Below, piece by piece: positions 22,215-33,296 of a stretch of 64,000 nucleotides of DNA. The stretch spans positions 7,405,889 to 7,469,888 of the forward strand of contig NC_049916.1 of assembly GCF_001411555.2 (NCBI RefSeq), in the 5' to 3' direction. How positions within the stretch are numbered: position 1 is the stretch's first letter; every line of letters starts with the position of its first letter. Below the pieces are notes generated by a model, which saw nothing but the letters and a program-made list of their open reading frames with translations, was not told where the DNA came from and ran no database searches. The DNA comes from Juglans regia. Taxonomy: Eukaryota; Streptophyta; Magnoliopsida; Fagales; Juglandaceae. The translations under genes and the position numbers were made by a program.

Positions 22215-22378
22215 GGCCACAGTGTTTACTCACCCCAGTGGCTTTCCTCGCCACCCGTCACGATGGGCAACCTCTTGCCCACCATGAACCTTGTTTGGCC
22301 ACTATGTTTATTCACTCCAGTGGCTTTTCCTTGCCATGGTTCTTCGCCATCCTCACCAGCACACACCACGAGTCCACC
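22215..22378 (+). repeat. Two ~82-bp imperfect tandem units
   Basis: GGCCACAGTGTTTACTCACC (22215) and GGCCACTATGTTTATTCACT (22297) are followed by ccagtggctttcctcgcca and ccagtggcttttccttgcca. The surrounding 21.9-22.5 kb is rich in CCACC motifs and has no credible coding frame. Confidence 0.65.
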
Positions 22379-23110
22379 ATTAGGAGCGACAGAAACTACT
22401 GGCAGTAATATCTTCCACTGATGGGCTTGGACAGAGGCAGGAAACAACAAGCAAGAACCAAGCTTGCCCACAGTTCCTCGCCACCCCCGTTTCATGCCCA
22501 CAACTAGTGGCAAGGAGGTGCGTCAATTACCTTGCCCAACCATTAGATCTTGCCACCTCTATGGCAGGCACGAGACGGAAGAACCATGCATGCACACAAT
22601 GCGCTTGCCATTCACAATAGGCTTAAACACCTCACAAGGAACAAAGTCATGGGCACATTGCATGGGCCATGCAATGTGTGCCACTAGCTACCAACCTCGA
22701 TCTCTAGCCACCATACACAGTGCATGCAAAGTACACATGTCACCATGCATCTTGGAAAGCCACAAGTGAATTTTCAGTGAACTGGCGAGACCAGCATCAA
22801 CTACTACTTGAACTGCCGACATCTTATGTCACTGACGAGGTGATCCTCCATCATGAGAGCTCCTTCACCCACGAGAACTAACCTGTAGGTCACGTGGATG
22901 ATGTGCTTCCACTACACCTATTGGATGCTAACCAGACATCCCACCACTTTACTCAGGTTTGCAAATCCCAAACTTGTGATTTGGATTATCTACACTAATC
23001 TGTTTGGTTTTTCGTACTATCAAAATCCGTCTCCCATCACAGTCGGGCAGTCAAGATTCAACTCCTGCCACACTTGTACGGTCGAGCCGTCTCCCACAAC
23101 AATAGCTAAG

Positions 23111-23786
23111 TCAATGCTCTGTGCTCACACCGACGAAGAACAGAAGGAACACCTCTCCTATGTGTCCCATCTCTCATTGCCTCAATGCGGTCGAGCACAT
23201 CTATTGCCAAATTAGCAAAGTTGATGCTCCACGCTCACCCCCGGTGAACAAAGGAGAGAACACCTGTCTTGGATATCTCATCTCTCCTCACCACCCAACA
23301 CGATCGAGTCCATCTCCCGCCTGGCTATCTATGTCAATGTTCCGTGCTCACACCCGACAAACAAAAGAGGGAACACCTCTCCTAAGTCTCCCATCTTTTC
23401 TCTCCAGCTAGCATTGTCGAACACATCTCCCGCTTGGTTATCTAACTCGATGCTCCGCACTCGCACCCGGTAACCAATTAAGAGAACACCTCTCCTAAGT
23501 CTCTCATCTCTTCTTGCCACCCAGCGTGGTCGAGCACATCTCCCGCCTGGTTATCTAAGTTAATGCTCAGTACTTGCACCCGACGAAGAAAAGATGGAAC
23601 AGCTCTCCTAAGTGTCCCATCTCTCCTCGCCAACCAACACAGCCGAGCACATTTCTCACCTAGTTATCTAAGTCGATGCTCCGCACTCACATCAACGAAC
23701 AACGGAAGGATTGCCTCTCCTAAGTGTCCCATCTCTCTTGGCCTCAACTCGGTCGAGCACATCTCCCACCTAGTATCTTCTCCAGC
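23111..23786 (+). repeat. Tandem array of six 113-bp units
   Basis: The anchor TCAATGCTC / TCGATGCTC recurs at 23111, 23221, 23334, 23447, 23560 and 23673, spacing 110 then exactly 113 four times. Each unit has ggtcgagcacatctcccgcc, tggttatctaagtcgatgct, gcactcgcacccg, gagaacacctctcctaagtg and tcccatctctcctcgccacc. About half of each unit is related to the 58-bp unit at 24.1 kb. Confidence 0.9.
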
Positions 23787-24130
23787 AAATGCCGAGTATT
23801 AACATGCCACAACCACCACTAGCGGGCTACCTTCGGGAATGATCTTCTGAGCTTGATAACTGCCTCACACGGGTTACCTTCGAAAACAAGTCAACGGACT
23901 CAGCAAAGCTAAGGGGTCGATGGGCTCCCAGACTACTTAGCGCGACTTACTATAAACAAACTATAACCTTAACACCAACATAAAATCACATCAAAGGGCA
24001 AAAAATCCACTACTATCAACAATAGAAAAAAAAAAAATGATCACAAAAATGCACACTTTTTGCTAATGATAAACGTTCAGACGGTTGCATCCTTGAAAGC
24101 CCTTACTACAAAATTCGTAGGTGTCTTCTC
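23787..24130. other. Spacer between the two satellite arrays
   Basis: Mixed sequence with an A-run near 24025-24037 and no repeat units or coding frame. Confidence 0.5.
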
Positions 24131-24750
24131 AAGCTCCACGCTAGCCATTAATGCAGTCAAGTCCATCTTCTGTCTAGCTCTCCAAGCTGAGCTCCACGCT
24201 TGCCACTAGCGCAGTCGAGTCCATCTCCCGCCCAGCTCTCCAAGCCGAGTTTTGCCCTCGCCATTAACGTGGTCAAATCTATCTCCTACTTAGCTCTCCA
24301 AACCGAGCTCCACGCTCACCAATAGCTTAATTGAGTCCATCTCCCACCTAGCTCTCCAAGTTGTTCGTGCTCGCCACTAACGCGGTCGAGTCCATCTCCC
24401 TTCTAGCTATCCAAGCCAAGCTCCATGCTTGCCACTAGCACAGTCGAGTCTATCTCCCGCTTAGCTCTTCAACCCAAGCTCCATGCTCGCCACTAGAGCA
24501 GCCGAGTCCATCTCCTGCCTAACTCTCCAAGCCAAGCTCAGCGATTGCCACTTGCGTGGTCAAGTCTATCTCTCGCCTAACTCTCTAATCCGAGCTCCGC
24601 GCTCGCCATTAGCACAGTCAATTCCATCTCCCCCCTACCTCTCCAAGCCAAGCTCTGCGCTCACCACTAAAGCGATCGAGTTCATCTCCCACCTATTTTT
24701 CCAAGTCAAGCTCCACACTTGCACTAAGCTCAAAGACCCTCATTGCTTAA
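24131..24750 (+). repeat. Tandem array of about eleven 58-bp units
   Basis: Each unit reads approximately aagccgagctccgcgctcgc, cactagcgcagtcgagtcc and atctcccgcctagctctcc. About eleven copies follow each other at 55-58 bp steps with 10-20 percent differences. The unit corresponds to one half of the 113-bp unit of the array just upstream. Confidence 0.9.
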
Positions 24751-24855
24751 CACAAATAAACAAAAAATCGAGGACTAGTTCTCAGAATTATTTTTCTACA
24801 GTGTTTCACAGGCTATCTTTATCGTGGGTTGACTTGAAGATTCTCACGGCCTTCT

Positions 24856-25676
24856 TGTTGAGCAAATCGACTTTAGAAATCGTTGGCATATTGGAGGGTA
24901 TGAAAATAACAGGCACAACTCATCAAAGGGACATTATTAGGAGACAAATAGGAAGATGGAGGATTGGGACAAGACAAAAAGGAAAAGCACGGTGGTAGAG
25001 AGAAAGAGAGAGCTGACGGGAAAAATGAGAAATGAAAGGAAGGGGATCAGATGCGAAAAGTAGACAGTGAGGTGACATGAGGCTGGTGTTCTCTACTCCC
25101 AAGGGCTATATAAAAATGGATGTGAGATATGAGAAAGGGATTTTGGCCAAGACAAACCAACTTCTTCTTCTTCAACTTCAGAAAATGTAAGACACCATTT
25201 TTTATCTTTTCTAAGCTAAAAGGGTCCTGACTCCCACTGTATTGTGATATATGAAAGACAATGAGAGGTTGTAAAATACTTTTATAATAGTGGATTTGCC
25301 CTCCAACATACCCATGGACGTCGTTCTTGTACCAAATCATGTAAATCTGTATTTTCCTCTCTATTTACATCTTCTATATTTATTTTTCATTCACTGTTAT
25401 GGATGTACGTACGGAGATCGTACCACCACTCTAGACCACCATTGTGGGCTGCAGATGACACCGATCGAGGTCCAAACTGCCACAATGGGCCAGAGATGAC
25501 TCTTACTTTCATTCCGAATTATGAAGAGATTTTATGCATGAGTAATTCTATGCATCAGCCTATACTCTTCACACACCATGCATTTAATTTTTTTTTTTTT
25601 AACTCAATACACTAATTGTGTTAAGTGTGTGATAAATAGTAAGCTGATGCAAATATTTTTCCTTTATGCATTAACT
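24856..25676 (+). repeat. 3' LTR of the satellite-bearing element, split by a MITE
   Basis: Begins TGTTGAGCAAATCG, matches the 5' LTR from about 24886 (gcatattggagggtatgaaa) to TTTATGCAT at 25531-25539, and resumes after the MITE with the second TTTATGCAT at 25663-25671 followed by taact, where the 5' LTR has taaca. Confidence 0.75.
25540..25662. mobile_element. 123-bp MITE with 9-bp target duplication
   Basis: TTTATGCAT flanks the insert on both sides (25531-25539 and 25663-25671), and the 5' LTR of the host element shows the unoccupied site. The ends are inverted: GAGTAATTCTATGCATCAGC on the left against AGGAAAAATATTTGCATCAG on the opposite strand at the right. A 9-bp duplication is the length made by Mutator-like transposases. 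No coding capacity. Confidence 0.8.
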
Positions 25677-26508
25677 GGTATCACGTTAGTTTATAATCGA
25701 GGTCGTTGTGTATTCATGTTGTTCTCGTCGATCAAGAAAATAAAGTACACGTACATGTAGTCCGAATTATTAATCCTATTTTATACGTATTTGTATAGCA
25801 TTCACAATGACTTTTATAAAATATAATTTTATATAAAAGATAAAGAAAGATGTTCAAAAGTTCATTCCAATAGATTTTATATTTCATCTATATTACACAC
25901 TTTGCTACAGTAATCCCTCTAGATGTAGAGGATATTGTTCACAACTTTAAAATATTTTAAATTAATTTCTCTCTCCTCTAAGTTTCTTTTCCCATTACTC
26001 TGAAAGTTTTCATATTTTTATTTCAGCTATTCCCTCTCATTTGATGGCATAATACTTAACATTTCACAGCATTCTTGTAATTAAAAATAAATAAAAGAAT
26101 CATTCACCTTCGAGTGTAGCTACATTAAGCTATGTCTAGCATTTTTTTCTTATTCGGATGAGATGGTAGATACAGTAGAAAGATTGTTTTGTGTATTTTC
26201 TTTCCTGTTTTCATAATATATTTTGAGAATATTCTCATAAATATAATCTCTTGTTTTAATCAATTTATATTTTGGTTTAGCTTATAAATTTATATTAATT
26301 TAAAATAAAACATAATTATATGAAATTATATGTGGAGAGATATTGTAAATATCAAAATATATGAGGATATCATTGATAGTTAGAGAAAATATTTGAAATG
26401 AATAAAAAATATTAAAAAGTATAATATTTAAATGATATAAATAAAAAATATATAAGCTGATGTAAGGTATATAGTAAAATTTTATATGTAAAATAGAAAA
26501 AATAAATT
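25677..26508. other. AT-rich intergenic stretch, nothing recognised
   Basis: About 830 bp of AT-rich DNA without a credible frame, RNA gene or clear repeat ends. Confidence 0.6.
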
Positions 26509-28246
26509 TTGATAATGTATTTTAAAAGATTGGATGAAGAAGTCATTGGAATGACTTCCTTGTGCACTTACATCCTTGAAAAAATTCAGGCTAGACTCAG
26601 TAGTTGGAGTTCCAAACTTCTTTCAGAAGCCGAGCACACCACTCTTATAAAATCTGTTTTGGCTTCCATGCCATCTTATCTCATGTCTTCTCTTGCCATC
26701 CCAAAATCTGTTTCTAAGCAGATAGACTCTCAAATAAAAAACTTCTAGTGGGGCTTTAATGCAAACAAGAAGCTCAACTTCACTCCAAAAGCTTGGCAAG
26801 TTATTTGCCAACTAAAGTACAAAGGGGGCCTAAGTGTCAGAAGAATCAGTGACTTCAATTTGGCACTAATCTCAAAGATTGGGTGGAATCTAGCCAGCAA
26901 AAAACCAAATTTGTGCAATCAATACATTTCTTCTAGATACCAGAAAAACTCATATTTCCTGGAAATTACCAGAAAGGCCTCGGATTCCTGGTTTTGGAAA
27001 TGTGTTTTAAAGACTAAATCTACCATAACAACAAATTTCTGTTACCAAATTGTAAATGGGGCAAACACAAAAGTCTGGTATGATCCTTGGATTCCCACAA
27101 TCAATTCTTTCAAGCCTTCTCCAAAAGATCAAACCATCCCTTTAGATTCAGACTTAACAATCTCAACTCTGATGTTAGAACAACCAAGGAGATGGAATGA
27201 TATCCTTCATGAAACTCTTTTCACCCCTGAGTCAGTCCATGAAATTCAAAAAATTCATCTTCCTCAAGCAGTCAATCCCCAAACCTCTGATAAAGCAATC
27301 TGGATCAATCATCACTCAGGATCATTTTTTGTCAAATCCTCATACAATTGTGGAGAATTAGGATCCAAGACAGATTGAAGCTATTTCTTTGGAAGGTCTG
27401 CACTAATATTCTCCCTACCAGGACCAAACTTCAATCTCCTTTATCACTTTCAGATTCTGATATTCTTTCCCTAATATGCCAATCTGAATCTGAAACCCTT
27501 GACCATCTCTTTCTATGATGTGCTCATACTTAAATCCTTTGGAGACTCTCCCTATGGCGCCTCAACATTTCTCAATTCGCAGCACAACCTCTCTTAGAAT
27601 GGTTGAAAATCATTCTAAATCCCTCAAAGCTGCATATTTCAAATCCAGAATTGATCCACAGTTTCCAAATTTTTGCCATTATCGCTATGGACTCTGTCTG
27701 GTTCCTAAGAAATCAAATAATCCATAAGCAACAGTGCTAACCTCCCTCTCATCTTCTCAAAAATAGTGGTCAAAATCTACAATGAACACCTTCACATGTG
27801 GAGTTCAAAAAAACAAAATCAATCCCCCCCACCCTCCCTCTAGAGTAGTCTCCTCCCCCTCAAGGACATTTCTCCCTCTCTTATGATGTAGTAGTTAGAA
27901 AGGAAGATTCCACAGCAGTTGCAATATGCAAATCACATGAGGGTGAACTCATTTTTGCAACCACCAGACATATTGCATCTACTAACCCAACATTTGAAGA
28001 AGCAATGGCAACCAAATTAGCAATTGAAGAAGCTGCCATTAGACAAATTCCAAAAATCATCATTGAAGGCAATAGTCAAATGATAACATATGCTTTGATA
28101 AACAACTCATCCTCTCCGGATTGGTCCATTCTGAATATACTCACAGATATCAACTCCTTATTGGAGTCCTTCTAGGAATGGTCCACACAAAAAATTCATT
28201 AAAATCAAAATCGATGGGTGCATAACTTGGCGCAATGGGCCGTTAC
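26509..28246 (+). pseudogene. LINE-A: end of RT, zf-RVT and RNase H, broken
   Basis: The coding trace starts within the reverse-transcriptase thumb region (ILEKIQARLSSWSSKLLS, TTLIKSVLASMPSYLMSS), a phrase very typical of plant L1-type elements. It continues through WGFNANKKLNFTPKAW and KGGLSVRRISDFNLALISKI. Then comes the zf-RVT zone (27300-27520) and the RNase H zone (27886-28246) with EGELIFATTRHIAS, EEAMATKLAIEEAA and IIIEGNSQMITYAL. Stops and frameshifts occur throughout. The final codons at 28246 are split from their continuation at 30968 by the solo LTR. The catalytic RT motifs are missing because the copy is 5'-truncated. Confidence 0.8.
28242..28246 (+). other. Left target-site duplication of the solo LTR (GTTAC)
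   Basis: GTTAC directly before TGTAACGCC; identical GTTAC follows the other LTR end at 30968-30972. The bases belong to the LINE-A coding sequence. Confidence 0.85.
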
Positions 28247-30967
28247 TGTAACGCCCCGTCCCCGAGGGTCCGGAGAGTTAACTCATATAACCTGATAATT
28301 AACTCTAACAAGGCTAGAGTACTTCCAAATTCAAGGATATATATATTTTCCCAAACCTCAAATCAAACGTAAATACTTCAATTAAATAAACCATATAGAC
28401 TCATCTATCCAATTTTCAATCCAGCAACTCAAATAAAATCAACTCTTCTTCATGTCTCAAATAACAAACTAGAAATAATGAAACATTAACATAAGTCTCC
28501 ATAAACCGTCTAAATCCACTGAAGCAAACTTAAGAAACATAAATAACTTCCAACATCAACATTAATACCACGAAATACCCAACAACCATTCACTGTTAAT
28601 CTTCTCCATAAACTCTAATACTGATCCTCAACTGAACCATCAATGTCATCTGAAATATTATGGAGATAAGGGGGGTGAGTTATCAACAACTCAGTAAGCA
28701 GAGAACATATACCAGTGTATAAACATGAGCATTTACAGAAATAAGAATGCAGAACAAAACATTTTCATTTTCAGAGTGCGGAAGCAGAACATGTTATCAA
28801 AATATCAGAGCGAAGATTTAGAAATAATTTCATTCAAAATATTCTTTGGCATAACATAAAAGATCATCATCATCATCAGAACATCATATCAGAACAGAGG
28901 CCATGTATAATCCCCGTGGTAGGGTTGTGCATCTGCGGATAGCCAAGCAGAACATAAAACACTCTGTCACCAAGGTGTGCACTCAAAACAGAGACCACTA
29001 CTATAACCCGTGGCAGGGCCGTATCCACTATTATAACCCGTGGTTGGGCCGTATCCACTATTATAACCCGTGGTTGGGCCGTATGCCACTATTATCACCC
29101 GTGGCAGGGCCGTAACTGAATAGAACAGAAACAGAATCAAATTCAAAATCAGAGAGTCATGCCAAAAGTTTTCAGAAATCACGTCTTTTCCAAACAGTGT
29201 ACTGAACAAAAATCTTCGGAACAGAACAAAATCATATCACCACATAATTTATGCACAAATTTCATATTCGCTCTCATTTTCAAAGTTCATAAACAAAATA
29301 TAATATAAAAAAATAAGCTCATGTTTACACCAGTCATGACAGAAAATACGTTATTCTTAAACAGAATCTCATGAGTAATGCAGAACAAATAACTGAGGTA
29401 GTTCAAATTTCTTTTCATAACAAAACATGCATATTTTTCAAAACGGACCTCAGTTCATTTTATTTAATGCAAATTCTAGCATAGGAACCCCGCTTACCTG
29501 AACTTCTTAGCTTTTTCGAAATTCCTCAAAACGTCGGACAATAATTAATCGTCACCTATAAAATAATCAAGTAATTCCCATAAATTCTCAATCAAACACG
29601 TATTTCGTATTTGAACCTAAGAACCTATTTAAATCCTCAAAACCTAGAATTCTAAAAATTCCTATAATACCACCATTATCTAAAAATACCAATATTGTTT
29701 ACTCTTAAAATCAACCTTTACTTAATAACATAAAAAAAATACTTAAGTGATTTTCTTTAATCATAAATAAAATGTTCAAAATACACTTTCAATAAAATAA
29801 TCGTTGCACATAATATAATTAAAAAACAAATACTATATAAACTCAGTACAATGTCTTATACATCCCACAAAGGGTAAAAATGTAATTATTAGACAAAATA
29901 TTTCCTAAACTACGGAAAGTCTACGGAACAACAACACAACACAAGCAACGTGACCACGCTGCGCGGTTGAAGAGTAACGGAGGACCTACCGAGAGAAGTG
30001 GAGCTGCGACGGAGCTGGGCGGGTGCGCTAGTGGTGGTGGGTACTGCAGCGGTGCACTGGAAGAGAGAGAGAGAGACGGTGAGAGAAAGAGGGAGAGACC
30101 GAGAGAATGGAGACACCAACAAGAAATGGCCTGAGCTTACCGGGGAAACAGAGGCTGCGTGCGACGGACAGGGGTGATGAGACGTCCTCCTCGGCAGTTT
30201 CTGTGTGGGCACAGCACGGAGGAGCTTTCGGTGGAGGATGCTTTCAGCGGCTCAAGGTGGCTGGAAATGCTCTGTTTTTGGATAACAAAACAGAGCAGTC
30301 CGATGCTTGCTGTAGAGGCTACGGGAACGCTAGGCGACAGCTTCGCGTGATTGGGCAATGGGCACGGTGGTTTCGTGTGGTTTCACGGCGGCTTAAGGAG
30401 GTATGGACTAGGTTCTTCGGGAAGGCGGCTGCGGTGGCTTCCCGCGGTATGCAACTCGGTGCACGGTAGGCCGAAGGCAGAGGCTTTTCTGTTAACTGGC
30501 GTGGTGCTTTCCGAAAGGGTGAGGACAAGCTGCGGTGATGCTGGGACGGCGTCGCGGTACGCGGATAAGCTTTGGGGTGCTGCACGACTCGGGGTGCGAG
30601 GAACCGAGGGGATGGAGGCTGAGGAGGAAAAACTGGGCTATGGTTCCGTGTGAGAAGGCAGCGGCGGAAGCATCCTTCGAAAACGTACAAATATAAATAT
30701 ACAAGTGGAGAAACAAGAAAAGAAAACCCGAGAGAGCCGAGAGAGAGACGTGCCGTGAGTGTGCATGGAGTGGGCGAGAGGAACACTACGGGCATAAAGA
30801 AAAAAAGAATAGACGGAAAAAGAGAAGAAAACAAACAAAACAAAAAAAATAACTAATTAAACATGCGGGGAGAATAAAAGAAATAAAAAAAAAACCAAGC
30901 TCCAATAAATAAATGAATAAAAAAAAAACTAAAGTCCAACCATACTAATTTGGGTCCAGGTGTTACA
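28247..30967 (-). mobile_element. Solo LTR, 2,721 bp, nested in LINE-A
   Basis: It runs from TGTAACGCCCCGTCCCCG on the plus strand to GGGTCCAGGTGTTACA, so it has TG...CA ends with short TGTAAC/GTTACA inverted termini, and it is bordered by a perfect GTTAC duplication. LINE-A coding resumes in frame order just outside. No internal region or second LTR is present, so the element was reduced to one LTR, most likely by recombination between its two LTRs. The homologous copy at 62766 has the TGTAACACC end leading, as does the gypsy LTR at 221, so the sense strand here is judged minus. A 30-bp tandem repeat and a GA-rich tract (30060-30105) lie inside. Frames of 60-174 residues inside it show no domain. 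Confidence 0.85.
28995..29115 (-). repeat. Four tandem 30-bp units inside the solo LTR
   Basis: CCACTATTATAACCCGTGG followed by TTGGGCCGTAT repeats at 28995, 29025, 29055 and 29086 (30, 30 and 31 bp). A weaker related phrase, ccccgtggtagggttgtg, lies at about 28912. Confidence 0.9.
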
Positions 30968-31130
30968 GTTACAAACAAGATGTTTGGATACATACCCCTT
31001 ATTATGTTACTTGAATGTGTTCTGAAATTTCAGAGTCGTAAAAATCTCCCCGTTTGTAATATTTTCAGACTTTATATTCTTCTATATTATGCACAAGCTT
31101 GATTAAATAAATAAATAAATAAAACTTATA
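30968..31130 (+). pseudogene. LINE-A C-terminus and simple tail after the solo LTR
   Basis: After the second GTTAC the frame continues NKMFGYIPLIMLLECVLKFQ and ends at a TGA near 31103, directly followed by a (TAAA/AAAT)n tail at 31105-31126. Joined across the solo LTR this is the natural end of the LINE-A ORF2. Confidence 0.7.
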
Positions 31131-31139
31131 TATGTATAG

Positions 31140-32526
31140 CCTAACATTTGGAAAGATAGATGGGTACCATCTCTACCTACACAAAAGATCTTGACCCCTC
31201 GAGAAGATGATTGCTGGTGTGAAAAAGTCAGTGACATCATTGATCCTCAACAGAAGAGATGGCAGGAATCTATTCTATCTGAACTTTTCTCTAACCAGAA
31301 AATAGAGGGCATAAGGGCAATTCCCATCAGCTTAGGAGATAGAGAAGACAAACTCACATGGCAGTTTTCCCCGAATGGCAGCTACACAGTTAAAAGTGGA
31401 TACTATCTTGGCAAAGAATTGGAGATAGAGCAAGGAGGAGAACCTTCTGGCAGAGCTGAGAACTGCCAAGTGTGGAAGTCCATTTGGAAACTCAAGGTTC
31501 CCCCTGCCACAAAAATGTTTATTTGGAGGGCATGCAGTGAAGCCTTGCCTACTATGGCTAACCTGAAAAGAAGAAAGGTGATTAAGGACAGCATCTGTTT
31601 AATATGCAAAAGGGAAGCTGAAACCTCTGGCCATGCTTTATGGGGATGCAGCAGTGCCCAAGATGTATGGTGTCAAGGCCCAAAGAAAGTGCAAAAAGCT
31701 TCCTTTCACAGTGACTTGGTCTTTAATATCTGGGCAGAATTGATTGGCAAGCTTGAACCAGGGGATTTAAATGAGGTGGCTGCAACAATGAGATTGATAT
31801 GGGCGAGAAGAAATGATGTCTTACATGGGAAAGTTTTTAAACACCCTCAAGAAGTCATTGGCCAGGCCAGGGCAGAATTGTCTCTGCATGAAGAGGCTTT
31901 CCAGAAGGAGGTTGATGCTAACCATGAGAACATGGCAAGAGTTCACAGATGGACAAAGCCTGCAGTAGGTGGTTTTAAAGTGAATTGGGATGCAGCTGTG
32001 CAATCAAGGCTAGGAAGGATTGGCATTGGCGTCCTAATCAGAGATCATCAAGGGCTGGTGATAGGTGCACTTCGTGCTAACAGACCTTTGAGAGGCAATG
32101 CTTTTGATGCTGAAGCATATGGGCTTGTTCTGGCTTGTGTTTTTTGTAAGGAAATTGGAATAAGGCAATTCGGTTTGGAGGGAGATTCAAAACAGGTCGT
32201 GGACCAAGTGATCCAAGGCTGTCCTAACTGGAGCTTAGGTGGTTGCCTCATATCAGATGCCAAAGCTGCTCTAATCCCTGCTGCCGATTGGTCCATCTCT
32301 CATGTGTATCGGGAGGCTAACATGGCAGCTCACAAGCTTGCCCAAGCGGCCCTTGAATGCACTGAAGATCTTTATGACATTGAAACATGCCCCTCTTGTA
32401 TTCTTCAGGTGGTTACTGAGGAAATGAGGCATTGATCATGTATTTTCCACTTGTAATACTGCTTCATCTTGTATGTGGTTGGTTTGATTAATGAGATCAG
32501 TTTATTATCAAAAAAAAAAAAAAAAA
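31140..32526 (+). mobile_element. LINE-B: 5'-truncated copy with an uninterrupted frame
   Basis: A TAG at 31137-31139 precedes a frame that stays open from 31140 to the TGA at 32433-32435, about 431 codons, with no ATG at its beginning (an internal TTG lies at 31191). It starts NIWKDRWVPSLPTQKI, shows a zf-RVT zone (VWKSIWKLKVPPATKMFIW ... CLICKREAETSGHALWGC) and then RNase H with NWDAAV, NAFDAEAYGLVLAC, GLEGDSKQVVDQV and HVYREANMAAHKLAQAAL. The acidic residues expected of RNase H are kept. A poly(A) tail of about 17 A at 32510-32526 closes it. The reverse transcriptase is missing, so it cannot move by itself. Confidence 0.85.
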
Positions 32527-33296
32527 CATGGCTTTCATTCATTCGCTTTATCTACTGTTCAGCAAATCATAAAGTAAATGCCCCCTCCCCGGTTGACAAA
32601 TCCTGAAGAAATCACACCTGCTTCACTGGAGATCCGGCCCCTCCCATCCATTTTATTTTGGGTCATAATATAAACGACAATCGTACATTAAGTTGGTTGT
32701 GCTTGTACCCACCCACCTTACATTGTTTTTTTTTAATTATTTATTTATTTTATCTTCAGATTTTTTATAATTTTCTAACTTAACCAGATGGGAAAATAAT
32801 ATAGAAAATGATATAATTATTTTTCACTTTTTTTTTTAATTTAATTTTTTTAATTTTTTATTTGACTTCAATAAAATTATATGGATATAACTGTATTTAC
32901 CTTCACTATAAGCACGTATAAATGCATGATGGATGCCAGCAGAGAAACTTTTGCTTTTATGAAGTACTGTACCGAGTTTTTGGCCTTCTTCATGGACCAA
33001 TAAAAGAGGTCCACAGTTGCACTAGCCAATATCATATGAGAATGACGTTATTTTCAGATCTCTTTGCTTCATTTTCTATCGAAGTTATTTCGATTCATGG
33101 AAAAACATGTTTATTTTAATAGTGGCTTGGCTTACTATATTTCACCAATATGTTTCATGGGCAAGCAAAGGTTGCATTTTTCAATATCCATCCACTAATG
33201 TTGAAGACTAATGCTCATCATCAATTTTACTATCATTTTCTAGTCATCATCTCATGACGTGATATATATATATATATATATTAAATCAAACAGATA
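32527..33296. other. Intergenic spacer with a (TA)n microsatellite
   Basis: AT-rich, no credible coding frame. An AT dinucleotide run of about ten units lies at 33262-33281. A 65-residue frame at 32922-33119 has no recognisable features. Confidence 0.55.

Larger units (their letters stand above)
20516..25676 (+). mobile_element. Non-autonomous LTR retrotransposon filled with satellite arrays
   Basis: Two LTRs (20516-21167 and 24856-25676) share order and most phrases, including gggctatataaaaa, tgggccagagatgac-type endings and GTACCACCACTC. A primer site TTTGGCACTGTATTTGGGA follows the 5' LTR. The 3.7-kb internal region encodes no Gag or Pol; it consists of a two-copy 142-bp repeat, a two-copy 82-bp repeat, six 113-bp units and about eleven 58-bp units. 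It would need proteins from a related element. The LTRs have diverged considerably (roughly 80 percent alike by eye), and a MITE has split the 3' LTR. I could not find a convincing target duplication. Confidence 0.75.

Noticed and set aside
24131..24750. Regular 58-bp repeats as a CRISPR-like array
   Set aside because: Repeats are directly adjacent with no unique spacers and lie in a plant retroelement.
20516..25676. A 5-bp target duplication for this LTR element
   Set aside because: The flanks gttta and ggtat do not match convincingly, so none was annotated.
30319..30843. 174-codon minus-strand frame in the solo LTR, with a similar peptide in the LTR at 62.9 kb
   Set aside because: The similarity (SLGSLGF) follows from the shared LTR DNA with CTCTCT runs; length, start and frame are not conserved.
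26509..32526. One single long LINE instead of two
   Set aside because: Both parts have their own zf-RVT and RNase H segments and their own tails (AAAT repeats at 31.1 kb and poly(A) at 32.5 kb).
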